A stretch of DNA of 53,586 nucleotides, from contig NZ_JAQZAM010000028.1 of NCBI RefSeq assembly GCF_028737215.1, positions 1-53,586 on the forward strand, written 5' to 3'. The notes under the pieces were generated by a model. It had not been told where the DNA came from. It searched no databases and saw nothing but the letters and a program-made list of their open reading frames with translations. How positions within the stretch are numbered: the first letter of the stretch is position 1; each line of letters begins with the position of its first letter. The DNA comes from Actinomycetospora chibensis. GTDB taxonomy: Bacteria > Actinomycetota > Actinomycetes > Mycobacteriales > Pseudonocardiaceae. The position numbers and the translations under genes were made by a program. Positions 43,212-50,233 of this stretch are shown here, one piece after another.

Positions 43212-43283
43212 GGGCGATTAGCTCAGGGGTAGAGCGCTTCGTTCACACCGAAGAGGTCACTGGTTCGATCCCAGTATCGCCCA
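43212..43283 (+). tRNA. tRNA-Val (anticodon CAC), integration site of the element
   Basis: Acceptor GGGCGAT/ATCGCCC, D arm GCTCAGGGGTAGAGC, anticodon stem CTTCG/CGAAG with loop TTCACAC (CAC), T arm ACTGG/CCAGT, discriminator A, followed by encoded CCA (43284-43286). It is complete. Its 3' end faces an integrase gene, the classic arrangement of pSAM2-like elements whose att site restores the tRNA end. Confidence 0.97.
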
Positions 43284-43286
43284 CCA
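43252..43286 (+). other. Probable attachment site (attL) at the tRNA-Val 3' end
   Basis: The T arm and acceptor end of tRNA-Val(CAC) next to the integrase gene is where AICEs recombine. No second copy of this segment is seen inside the window to the right, so the partner attR must lie beyond 53586. The exact crossover cannot be fixed from one end. Confidence 0.5.
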
Positions 43287-43292
43287 GCAAAG

Positions 43293-43335
43293 CCCCTGGT
43301 CACAGGCTCACGGAGAGCCACAGGCCAGGGGTTTT
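43293..43335 (+). terminator. Terminator of tRNA-Val(CAC)
   Basis: CCCCTGG (43293-43299) pairs with CCAGGGG (43325-43331), enclosing an inner hairpin GGCTC/GAGCC (43305-43309/43315-43319), then TTTTC. Factor-independent type, directly after the tRNA. Confidence 0.85.
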
Positions 43336-43377
43336 CTCGTGTCGGGGCCTCGATGACGAACATCTGACGAACATGGC

Positions 43378-44655
43378 TCACGGCGTCACCACTCCCGGGT
43401 CCTCCTCGTCGGGGTCGTCGTCGCTGTCCGAGCTCGTCGGCGCGGGGTCGTCGGCGGCGGGCGTGGGCTGGCCGCCGAGGGCGTCGAGGATGCGTTCGTG
43501 GTGCTCCGTGCGCCGCGTGTAGAGCTGCAGCGTCGTCGTCACGTTCTCGTGGCCCATGACCCGCTGCACCATGTTCGGCGGGACTCCGTCGTCGACCAGC
43601 CACGTCGCGTAGGAGTGGCGCAGGTCGTGGAAGCGCAGCCCGGCGCCTGCCTCCCGCGCCACGGCCTTGACGGCTTCCTCGTACGACCCGCAGATGGCCG
43701 AGTCCTCGTCTCCGTCCTCGTCGGCCCACCGGGCCTCGAACTTGTGGCCGTCGATCTCGGCGACCTCGCCGAGCAGCCCCGCCCGCACGAGCGCCGGCCG
43801 CCATACCCGGGAGCGGAAGAGGGTCCGGCGCAAGGGCTTGCCCACGGCGTTCGGGAAGACGAGTCCGTGGTCTCCCAGGCCGTACCGGTCGTTGTGCTCG
43901 CCGATCATCGTGACGAGCCACGGGGGCAGCGGCACGGTGCGGCGGCCGGCGACGGACTTCGGGAAGGGCTTGAACGCGGTGTTGCCGCTGACCTCCACGA
44001 CCACGCGGATCACCCGGAGCCGGCCGGCCTCGAGGTCGAGCGCGTCGGCGCGTAGTCCGGCGACCTCACCCCACCGCAGACCGGCCCAGGCCGTGGTCGC
44101 GACGAAGGCGCGGTAGCGCTCGGGAAGGGCCGGGAGCAGCAGCCGGCTCAGGTCCTCCCGCGAGATGACACGGTCGTCGTGGTCGTGCTTGCGCCGCTTC
44201 GGGAGCCGGACGTCCTCGCAGGGGTTGAAGGCGATCAGCCGGTTGCGGACCGCCGAGCGCAGCACGGCCGAGGTGAGGCGGAACGCTTCGGCGGTCGTGG
44301 CGGGGGAGCGGCGAGTCCCGAGCTCGGTCACCCAGCCCTGCACCGACAGATGATCGATCTTGCCGAGCTGCCACGACCCCCACTGCGGGATCACGTGGTT
44401 GTGCATGATCGACGCGTCACGTGCCTTCGTGGTCGCCTCGTCGTTCCGGCTCGCGAGCCACGCCCGCGCGTGGGTCTCGAATCGCTGGCGGCCGGCGTGC
44501 GGGTCGACGTAGTTCCCGCGACGCAGCGTCGTCGCCATCTCGGCGAGGAAGTCCTTGGCCTCACGCTTGGTCGGGAAATTCTTGGACCGCTGGCGCCCCG
44601 AGGGGTCACGCCACTTTGCCTCCCACCGGCCCCGCGGTGTCTTGTGGATGCTCAC
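43378..44655 (-). CDS. int: Tyrosine-type site-specific integrase
   Basis: A 425-residue phage-type integrase. The N-terminal arm-binding domain is at 1-60 (SIHKTPRGRWEAKWRDPSGR), the core-binding SAM-like domain at about 60-150, and the catalytic domain carries Arg194 (AGLRWGEV), His343 and Arg346 (FHDLRHSYATWL), His369 (MGHENVTTTLQLY) and the nucleophile Tyr379. All catalytic residues are present, so it should be active. The GTG at 44655 overlaps the excisionase stop (GTGA), which I used to choose the start over an upstream in-frame one. The C-terminus faces tRNA-Val(CAC), the presumed attachment site. Confidence 0.95.
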   Translation of the reverse strand: MSIHKTPRGRWEAKWRDPSGRQRSKNFPTKREAKDFLAEMATTLRRGNYVDPHAGRQRFETHARAWLASRNDEATTKARDASIMHNHVIPQWGSWQLGKIDHLSVQGWVTELGTRRSPATTAEAFRLTSAVLRSAVRNRLIAFNPCEDVRLPKRRKHDHDDRVISREDLSRLLLPALPERYRAFVATTAWAGLRWGEVAGLRADALDLEAGRLRVIRVVVEVSGNTAFKPFPKSVAGRRTVPLPPWLVTMIGEHNDRYGLGDHGLVFPNAVGKPLRRTLFRSRVWRPALVRAGLLGEVAEIDGHKFEARWADEDGDEDSAICGSYEEAVKAVAREAGAGLRFHDLRHSYATWLVDDGVPPNMVQRVMGHENVTTTLQLYTRRTEHHERILDALGGQPTPAADDPAPTSSDSDDDPDEEDPGVVTP

Positions 44656-44894
44656 GCCGAAGCCTCCAGATCGGTGAGCCACGTGTGGAACGCCTCGCGA
44701 GGGACGATCCACCGCCGCCCGATCTGCTTGGCCGGAATCTTCCCGGCGCGGATCAGCTCGTAGGCCGTCCCGCGGCCGACACCGAGCAGCCCGGCGACCT
44801 GGGCCACCGTGTAGACCTGCGGTGCGGGGATGTCGCGCAGCGAGGTCGGGTCGTCCCGATCGCGGAGTTTCGTCAACAGCTCATGCCCGTTCAT
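44652..44894 (-). CDS. xis: Excisionase (MerR-type HTH)
   Basis: A small protein of about 80 residues with a winged-helix DNA-binding domain at about 25-75: YTVAQVAGLLGVGRGTAYELIRAGKIPAKQIGRRWIVPREAFHTWL, the typical excisionase/HTH_17 fold. It should bend DNA and direct the integrase to excise. The ATG at 44894 has GGGAGGA at a good distance; a GTG three bases earlier is possible. It overlaps int by 4 bases and follows the upstream gene by a few bases, so int expression depends on the same transcript. Confidence 0.92.
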   Translation of the reverse strand: MNGHELLTKLRDRDDPTSLRDIPAPQVYTVAQVAGLLGVGRGTAYELIRAGKIPAKQIGRRWIVPREAFHTWLTDLEASA

Positions 44895-44897
44895 CAC

Positions 44898-45251
44898 TCA
44901 GTCCTCCCTGATCACTCGGCCGAGGTGACCGAGGTGGTTGTGGGCGGTGGCCAGATGGCGGCCCGCCGCGTCGAGAGCCGCCCGGGCGTCGCGGAGCTCG
45001 TCCTGGACCGCGAACAGGGCGCCGATCGGGTCGTGGCCGCGGTCGTCGCGGTAGTCGGCGGCGTCGGTCCGACGCAGCGCGCCGGCGAGGTGCTCCACGA
45101 CTTGAGGGATGCGGTGCACGAGCTCGTCGAGGGTGCCGACGACGTCGTAGGCATGATCGGCGGTCGTGGTCTCGCCGAGGCGGACGTGGTTGGCCGCACG
45201 GACGGCCTCGGAGGCGTCGTCGAGGCGGCGGCGCATGGTCTCGGCACTCAC
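44898..45251 (-). CDS. Hypothetical helical protein of the element
   Basis: A 117-residue, almost wholly alpha-helical, charged protein (MRRRLDDASEAVRAANHVRLGE, LDELVHRIPQVVEHLAGALRR, FAVQDELRDARAALDAAGRHLATAHNHLGHLGRVI). No family recognised. It is coupled to the membrane gene upstream by a GTGA overlap and ends next to the excisionase start, so it belongs to the transfer/excision operon. Confidence 0.82.
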   Translation of the reverse strand: MSAETMRRRLDDASEAVRAANHVRLGETTTADHAYDVVGTLDELVHRIPQVVEHLAGALRRTDAADYRDDRGHDPIGALFAVQDELRDARAALDAAGRHLATAHNHLGHLGRVIRED

Positions 45252-45490
45252 GGCTGCTCGCCTTCCGTCTCCGCTGCGGCAGGGACGTCGGCGGCGCGAT
45301 CGGTGGCGGCGCCGAGCTGGCGGGCGAACTCCCCGGCCGAGCTCGACACCGCCGGGCCGAGCGTGGGGAACGCGGCGAAGAGCAGGACGAGGGTCACGAC
45401 GCCGGACACGAGCGCCGGCGCGGCCCGACGGCTCTTGATCAGTAGCGCGGTGACGAGCGCGGCGATGATGACGATGGCGAGGAGGTTCAT
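45248..45490 (-). CDS. Small two-TM membrane protein of the element
   Basis: An 80-residue protein with two hydrophobic helices (NLLAIVIIAALVTALLI and LVSGVVTLVLLFAAFPTLG) and a hydrophilic tail. It resembles in size and layout the small membrane spread (Spd) proteins of actinomycete plasmids, which move plasmid DNA between hyphal compartments; that link is inference. Coupled on both sides by 4-base overlaps. Confidence 0.82.
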   Translation of the reverse strand: MNLLAIVIIAALVTALLIKSRRAAPALVSGVVTLVLLFAAFPTLGPAVSSSAGEFARQLGAATDRAADVPAAAETEGEQP

Positions 45491-46740
45491 CGGTGCGCCC
45501 GCCGTCCGAAGCGCTGCACGCGGTCGACGTACTCGCCGTAGTCGCCGAGGTAGGGCACGCGAATGCGCTCGCAGTCGCGCCCGAGCCCGGAGAGGTAGGC
45601 GATGCCGGGGGCGGCGTTGGCGTGCTCCTGGCCGAGGCGCCGGACGTCGTCGCCGTGCAGCATCACCAGCGAGTCCGCCGGGACCCGGAAAGAGAGCCGC
45701 AGAGCGAACTGATCACGGGCGTAGCCGCCGCCGACAGCCGTGGCCTCGAAGCGCTGGGCGAGCATCAGGACCCGGAACGCAGCCTTCCGGCCCTCACTCA
45801 GGAGCCGCAGGATCGCGGTGCGGATGCGTTCGCCGACCGGGATGCCGTCGCCACGCTTGGGCTTGGGGAGGCCGTCCGCAGCCCGGAGTAGGCCTGGCAC
45901 CTCCTCGAGCACGACGAGGACGGTGGGCGTGCTCGGCGTCGGCTCGATCTTGTCCTGGCGCGGCGGGATGTGCTCGAGGCGGCGATCCATCTCTGCGACG
46001 AGGTCCTCGAGCAGGACAGCATGGGCCGCGACGTCGCTCGTGCCGACCACCTGGTGAGGACGATGCACCGTGTCGTCGAAGGCGCGTCCGAGCACGAGGC
46101 CGGTGATGTCGGAGCCGGCGATCAGAACATCGGGCGCGGCGACGAGCTGGGACAGCAGGCCGTAGCAGAACGCGGACTTGCCCGAGCCGTTCTGCCCCTG
46201 CACGGCGAGGTGGGCGGGATCGGCGATCGCGTGGCCGAGCGTGATTCCGCCCTCGGTCCGCCCGAGGACCACCGACTCCGCACCGGCGGCGACCGTGAGT
46301 GAGGGAAGACCGAATCCATCGGCCAGCGGGTCGTGAGCGAGGACCACGAGTCGCACCCACCGGCCGGCGATGCGCTCGACGCGCAGTCCGTGCCCGCCGA
46401 GGGAGTGCGCGAGGCGCGGGCCGTTTTCCCTGGCCGTGAAGTCGCTCGGCTCCTGGCCGGGCAGCAGCTCGACCGTGAACGACAGGGGCGGCCCAGGTCG
46501 GACCTCGCCAACGCGAGGTGTCCGGACGGTGAGTCCCGCAGCGACCGAGACGTAGTGGCATATGTGCAGTCCCTCGCACGCGGCGCGGAACTCGCCCTTC
46601 AACGCCGACGCGAACGTCAGGATCGAGGCCTCGTACTCGCGCTGCGCGCGTCGTGCGCGATGCCGACCGAGGAAGCCAGGGCCGCCGGCGGTGCGGTGGT
46701 CGGTTGGCCGGACGGGTCGGAGGTGATGGAGCTCGGACAT
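45487..46740 (-). CDS. FtsK/SpoIIIE-like transfer ATPase (TraB-type)
   Basis: A 417-residue motor protein. Walker A is GQNGSGKSAFCYGLLSQL (residues 182-189), Walker B TVLVVLEEVPGLLRA, and FRVLMLAQRFEATAVGGGYARDQFALRLSFRV is the sensor-type region of FtsK-like translocases. Actinomycete elements use one such protein to pump double-stranded DNA between mycelia. Compared with TraB it is short and has no obvious N-terminal membrane helices or C-terminal winged helix, so partner proteins may supply these. It may alternatively act only in replication or regulation. It overlaps the small membrane gene by 4 bases. Confidence 0.88.
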   Translation of the reverse strand: MSELHHLRPVRPTDHRTAGGPGFLGRHRARRAQREYEASILTFASALKGEFRAACEGLHICHYVSVAAGLTVRTPRVGEVRPGPPLSFTVELLPGQEPSDFTARENGPRLAHSLGGHGLRVERIAGRWVRLVVLAHDPLADGFGLPSLTVAAGAESVVLGRTEGGITLGHAIADPAHLAVQGQNGSGKSAFCYGLLSQLVAAPDVLIAGSDITGLVLGRAFDDTVHRPHQVVGTSDVAAHAVLLEDLVAEMDRRLEHIPPRQDKIEPTPSTPTVLVVLEEVPGLLRAADGLPKPKRGDGIPVGERIRTAILRLLSEGRKAAFRVLMLAQRFEATAVGGGYARDQFALRLSFRVPADSLVMLHGDDVRRLGQEHANAAPGIAYLSGLGRDCERIRVPYLGDYGEYVDRVQRFGRRAHR

Positions 46741-46743
46741 GAC

Positions 46744-47109
46744 TCAGGCCCCCTTCTCCTGGCGCTCGGCGCACGCCGGGCACAGCTGCCCATCGATGGC
46801 GGGCAGGGCGAACAGCAGCGAGCACCCCGGACACATCGGGTCGGCGTCCACCACGGGGTCCGGGACGCCGGCCGCGCGCTGGCGGCGGATCGCGCGCAGG
46901 TCGGCCGGTGTGTGCCCGGCCCAGATACCGTGCGCTTGGCCGGACTCCACGGCGTAGGTGAGGCACTCACGGCGGACTGGGCAGCGTCCGCAGACTGCGC
47001 CCGCCACGAGGAGCTGACGCACGGTCTCCGGCGCCGTGAAGTCGTCCGAGGCCGGGAAGAACAGGTCAGGGACGGTGTCTCTGCACGCCGCGTGCTGCTG
47101 CCAGCCCAT
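46744..47109 (-). CDS. WhiB-like iron-sulphur protein with an added C-terminal zinc ribbon
   Basis: A 121-residue protein. Cys9, Cys40, Cys43 and Cys49 (AACRD ... VCGRCPVRREC) form the [4Fe-4S] site of Wbl proteins, followed by the GIWAG turn (variant of G[VI]WGG) and the basic RAIRRQRAA. A second motif follows: Cys93-x2-Cys96 and Cys110-x2-Cys113 (MCPGCSLLFALPAIDGQLCPAC), a zinc ribbon absent from ordinary WhiB proteins. Wbl proteins act with the primary sigma factor. The gene is 3 bases upstream of the FtsK-like gene in the same operon and could couple transfer to redox or developmental state. Confidence 0.9.
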   Translation of the reverse strand: MGWQQHAACRDTVPDLFFPASDDFTAPETVRQLLVAGAVCGRCPVRRECLTYAVESGQAHGIWAGHTPADLRAIRRQRAAGVPDPVVDADPMCPGCSLLFALPAIDGQLCPACAERQEKGA

Positions 47110-47110
47110 C

Positions 47111-47515
47111 TCAGGCCGCCTCGGATTCGGCCTGGCGTCGTGTCGGGCGCGGGACCGAGCCAGTGGCCGGCGCGATGCCGTCGGCGGAGAACGAGACGTC
47201 GACGCCCTTGCCGCCGTTGCGGGCCTGGCGGACCTTGGCCCACAAGCCGGGCAGCTCCACGGGCGTGTACGGGGTGAGCTCGGGGGCCTCGTGCGAAGTG
47301 ATGCGGACGCCGTGGAGCTCGTGACGGCCGTCGCGGCCGGTCGGGAGCATGACGTCGTAGATGCGCACCGGCGCGCCGGTGGCCTCGTCGATGAGCGGCT
47401 GGCCCGAGGAGCGCCGGCCCTGTGGCGTGTCCTCCCAGCGCTCCATGGTCTGTGCGTGGCCGGTGGCGATGGCCTGCAGCTGGTTGGTGTCGATGGGTGC
47501 GTTGAACTCGAACAT
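47111..47515 (-). CDS. Pra-like activator of element replication/excision
   Basis: A 134-residue protein whose layout matches Pra-type activators of pSAM2-like elements: LIDEATGAPVRIYDVMLPTGRDGRHELHGVRI, then TPYTPVELPGLWAKVRQARNGGKGVDVSFSADGI. In pSAM2, Pra switches on the rep, xis and int functions. The resemblance is of pattern, recalled rather than computed. The ATG at 47515 has GGAGG only one base upstream, an unusually tight spacing; the frame remains open upstream. It heads the leftward operon and is divergent from the XRE regulator. Confidence 0.65.
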   Translation of the reverse strand: MFEFNAPIDTNQLQAIATGHAQTMERWEDTPQGRRSSGQPLIDEATGAPVRIYDVMLPTGRDGRHELHGVRITSHEAPELTPYTPVELPGLWAKVRQARNGGKGVDVSFSADGIAPATGSVPRPTRRQAESEAA

Positions 47516-47550
47516 GCCTCCAAGGGTTGGGCCGAATCGACGCAACCGCG

Positions 47551-47624
47551 TAGTCCGATACGCCAGTCCCGAACTAGTCCCGGAACTAGTCCCCATCCGC
47601 GGACCGCGTCGTTTAGAATAGTAT
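47551..47624. promoter_or_regulatory. Control region with repeated AGTCC motifs and a -10 box
   Basis: AGTCC occurs four times in one orientation at about 12-bp spacing: TAGTCC at 47551, CAGTCC at 47564, and the last two within exact copies of GAACTAGTCC at 47571-47580 and 47583-47592. A -10-like TAGAAT (47614-47619) and an overlapping TAGTAT follow, giving a leader of about 35 bases for the XRE gene. The array lies between the divergent Pra-like and XRE genes. It is probably the operator of the XRE regulator acting on both, or an iteron set. Confidence 0.55.
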
Positions 47625-47660
47625 CTCGCAACAGCGATCCGACGCGGCGGTGATGGCGGA

Positions 47661-49049
47661 ATGTCTGTAACTAACGCTCAGTGCGTACTGAAGGACGCTC
47701 GTCGCCGTCGTCATTGGACTCAGCGCTTTGTTGCTGAACAGCTCCAGGTCTTGGCTCACCACAAGTACCGCGACAGGTCCGCGGCCGTGAACGCCGACAT
47801 GGTGTCGAAGTGGGAACGTGGCGAGAAAGGCGTCAGCCCGTATTACCGTGACTTGTTGTGCGTGCTGTTCGAGACCCACGCCACGGCACTCGGCCTCTCC
47901 ATCGCTGCGCCGGCTCCGGCGGCCTCCTCTATGGTCGCCTCCGACGAGCCCGACGCCGACCTCGCAGGAGTCATCAGTGAGACCGCTGCCCTCCTCGAGC
48001 AGCTCGGGCCAGCAGCAACGATCCTCGAGAGCCGCATGGCGAATGTGTGGAGGGACGAGCTGATGCGCCGGCGAACCCTGGTCAAGCTCCTGGGCCTGGC
48101 CCCTGTAGCGCCGGCCGTGTCGCGGCTGGCTGGGCCCCGTTCGTCGCCAGTCAGGGGCTCGGTCCGGGACCTGGACGACCTCGCGGACCGATACCAGACC
48201 CTCTACCACTCGGCCAGCCCGAGCGCCCTGATTCGGCCGGTGCTTGCGCACCTGGAGGCGGTCTCGGATGCCCTACGAGGGACGAAGGACCACCTCGCAC
48301 GCACCAAGCTCCTGGCGAACCGTGCGCGGGTAGCACTTCTGGCCGGCCGACTGTCGTTCTTCGACTTCGACGACGCCATGTCCGCGCGCGGCTACTACAA
48401 CCTGTCTGTTGAAGCCGCTTCCGAAGCTGGCGACAGGCACCAGGCCGCGGCCGCCCTGGGGCACATGGCGTTCATCCCCGCGGCCGAGCACAGCATGACA
48501 TCTGCTCTGCAGTATCTCGAAGGTGCGCGACAGCAGATCGACCTCGATCCTCACGGACCGTTGAAGTCGTGGGCTTTCGCCATTGAATCAGAGTTCCACT
48601 CTCACGCCGGCGACCACTCATCGGCGCTTCGGGCGGTCGACGCGGCGAAAACGGCCTACTCGCGGTCGTCCATCAACGCCGACCTCCGGTGGTTCGACTA
48701 TTACGACGTGAACCGCCTCGCTGGCTTCGCCGGCTACGCCAACCTGCAAGCCGGCCGCTACGACGCCGCGGCCTCCGAGCTCACCGAGGCGCTGGACCTT
48801 CCGCTGTCGGCCATCAAGCAGCGCTCCGTCTTCCTTGCCGACCTCGCGACGGTGCACTACCACGCGGGCGACCTCGAGCAGGCCTGCTCGGTCGCCGTGG
48901 ACGCGGCGGACGAGCTCCGGCGCGCGGGCTACGCCACCGGAGTCGAACGTCTGCGGGAGTTCCACGACCTCGTCTCCCCGCACAGCACGACGCCGGCCGT
49001 GCGGGTGTTCTCCGAGCGACTCAGCGCACTGCAACTCGAGGAGGCTTAG
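47661..49049 (+). CDS. XRE-family regulator with TPR-like C-terminus
   Basis: A 462-residue protein. The N-terminal helix-turn-helix (about 5-75, KDARRRRHWTQRFVAEQLQ ... VSKWERGEKGVSPYYRDLLCVLF) is followed by about 380 residues of helical repeats (YYNLSVEAASEAGDRHQAAAALGHM, GYANLQAGRYDAAASELTEAL, YHAGDLEQACSVAVDAADEL), as in peptide- or partner-sensing regulators. GC content is lower than in the chromosome. It is divergent from the Pra-like gene over the AGTCC repeats. A HAD-family gene follows with a 2-base gap, a pairing seen widely in actinomycetes. It may play the repressor role that KorSA has in pSAM2. Confidence 0.85.
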   Translation: MSVTNAQCVLKDARRRRHWTQRFVAEQLQVLAHHKYRDRSAAVNADMVSKWERGEKGVSPYYRDLLCVLFETHATALGLSIAAPAPAASSMVASDEPDADLAGVISETAALLEQLGPAATILESRMANVWRDELMRRRTLVKLLGLAPVAPAVSRLAGPRSSPVRGSVRDLDDLADRYQTLYHSASPSALIRPVLAHLEAVSDALRGTKDHLARTKLLANRARVALLAGRLSFFDFDDAMSARGYYNLSVEAASEAGDRHQAAAALGHMAFIPAAEHSMTSALQYLEGARQQIDLDPHGPLKSWAFAIESEFHSHAGDHSSALRAVDAAKTAYSRSSINADLRWFDYYDVNRLAGFAGYANLQAGRYDAAASELTEALDLPLSAIKQRSVFLADLATVHYHAGDLEQACSVAVDAADELRRAGYATGVERLREFHDLVSPHSTTPAVRVFSERLSALQLEEA

Positions 49050-49051
49050 TA

Positions 49052-49693
49052 GTGACCATCCGCGCCGTCTGGTTTGACGTCGGCGAAGCCCTCATCGACG
49101 AGACCCGCGAGTACGGGACGTGGGCGGACTGGCTCGGGGTCCCGCGGCACACCTTCTCCGCCGTCTTCGGCGCGGTCATCGCCCGGGGTGAGGACTACCG
49201 CGAGGTGTTCCAGCACTTCCGGCCCGGCTTCGACCTCGAGAAGGCGCGCCAGGAGCGGATCGACTCAGGGCTTGGCGAGTACCTCAACGCTCACGACCTT
49301 TACGACGACGTCCGACCATGCCTAGAGGAGCTGCGTGCCGCCGGCTACTTGGTAGGCATTGCAGGGAACCAGACCAGCCGTGCCGGCCGCTTCATCCGCG
49401 AGCTCAACCTGCCGGCCGACGTGATCGCGACCTCTGACGACTGGGGCGTATCTAAGCCGGATGTCGCGTTCTTCCTCAAGCTCATTGCCGTTTCTGGCCA
49501 CGAGCCCAGCAATATACTGTACGTCGGTGACCGACTCGACAACGACATCATGCCGGCGATTCAAGCGGGGCTCCAGACGGCTCTGATTATGCGAGGTCCT
49601 TGGGGTCGTCTTCTCCAGGGCGAAGAGTTCGCTCGTCCGACCATCGCCGTTGATTCGTTGCTTGAGCTGCCAAAGCTGGTCCCATCTCTATGA
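49052..49693 (+). CDS. HAD-superfamily hydrolase-like protein
   Basis: A 213-residue HAD fold. Motif I is WFDVGEALIDE (nucleophile Asp9), the cap is at about 20-85, motif II is VGIAGNQTS, the motif III lysine is in WGVSKPD and motif IV is ILYVGDRLDNDIMPA. The second aspartate of the usual DxD (position +2) is Gly11, as in the DVGET subgroup, so ordinary phosphatase chemistry through Asp+2 is not expected. GTG start with GAGGAGG in the end of the XRE gene: the two are co-expressed. It may make or clear the ligand sensed by the XRE protein; this is inference. Confidence 0.88.
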   Translation: MTIRAVWFDVGEALIDETREYGTWADWLGVPRHTFSAVFGAVIARGEDYREVFQHFRPGFDLEKARQERIDSGLGEYLNAHDLYDDVRPCLEELRAAGYLVGIAGNQTSRAGRFIRELNLPADVIATSDDWGVSKPDVAFFLKLIAVSGHEPSNILYVGDRLDNDIMPAIQAGLQTALIMRGPWGRLLQGEEFARPTIAVDSLLELPKLVPSL

Positions 49694-49747
49694 ACGTGCG
49701 TAGGCGCAGCTGAATCGGTATCGGAAACTCATTGCAGGTCTTCGCTA

Positions 49748-50149
49748 TTAACCACGATTGGGCACATCATATCTAGCGATGACGAGAAGGTTATCGACAC
49801 AGCGATGAAGAGTCCATCGACAAATCGCCGATGAGTAATGGAACAGAAGCAGCAGTCGAATTCGCACCACGGAACTCGGGGGCTTTCGTTCGTTGGCATC
49901 AATTAGAAACGTGACTTCGCCAGCTTGCGTACGCCGAACTAGGGCGAAGCACGGCAAGCGTGGGAGACCGAACCCGAGAAGCGGTCCATCCGTCTCATAG
50001 CGGAGGATGAAATGCAGACGCTTCGCCTTGAAAATGAGCTGCAAGGAAACGAGAACAGGGCCCGTTCGTCCGAACCCATTGTCCAGATGATTTTGGAGGC
50101 GGTGGAACAGGGACTGGCCAACTATCAAAGTGCCGCTGACTGGAGGCAA
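49748..50149 (-). CDS. Uncertain ORF in the AT-richer gap
   Basis: The stretch 49694-50233 has no clear gene. This 133-codon stop-free frame (LFHRLQNHLDNGFGRTGPVL, RLPCFALVRRTQAGEVTFLID) is unusual for DNA near 50% GC, but I recognise no family. On the other strand the last 240 bases also read well as coding-like remains (RSIRLIAEDEMQTLRLENEL, IVQMILEAVEQGLANYQSAADW, ending at 50227), preceded by a TAG just before 49942. The region may therefore be a decayed plus-strand gene rather than this ORF. No ribosome site settles the matter. Confidence 0.25.
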   Translation of the reverse strand: MPPVSGTLIVGQSLFHRLQNHLDNGFGRTGPVLVSLQLIFKAKRLHFILRYETDGPLLGFGLPRLPCFALVRRTQAGEVTFLIDANERKPPSSVVRIRLLLLFHYSSAICRWTLHRCVDNLLVIARYDVPNRG

Positions 50150-50233
50150 CGTCCGTGGGAGCCCGCTCGTACAGCGGCGCTGCGCGCCCGCGGATTGGTA
50201 AGTAGGGGAGTCTCATCTGTTCATTAGGCAGCG

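Noticed and set aside
50012..50227. A 71-residue plus-strand gene
   Set aside because: No ribosome site, no family and a stop just upstream of otherwise coding-like sequence; described instead as possible remains of a decayed gene in the 49694-50233 gap.
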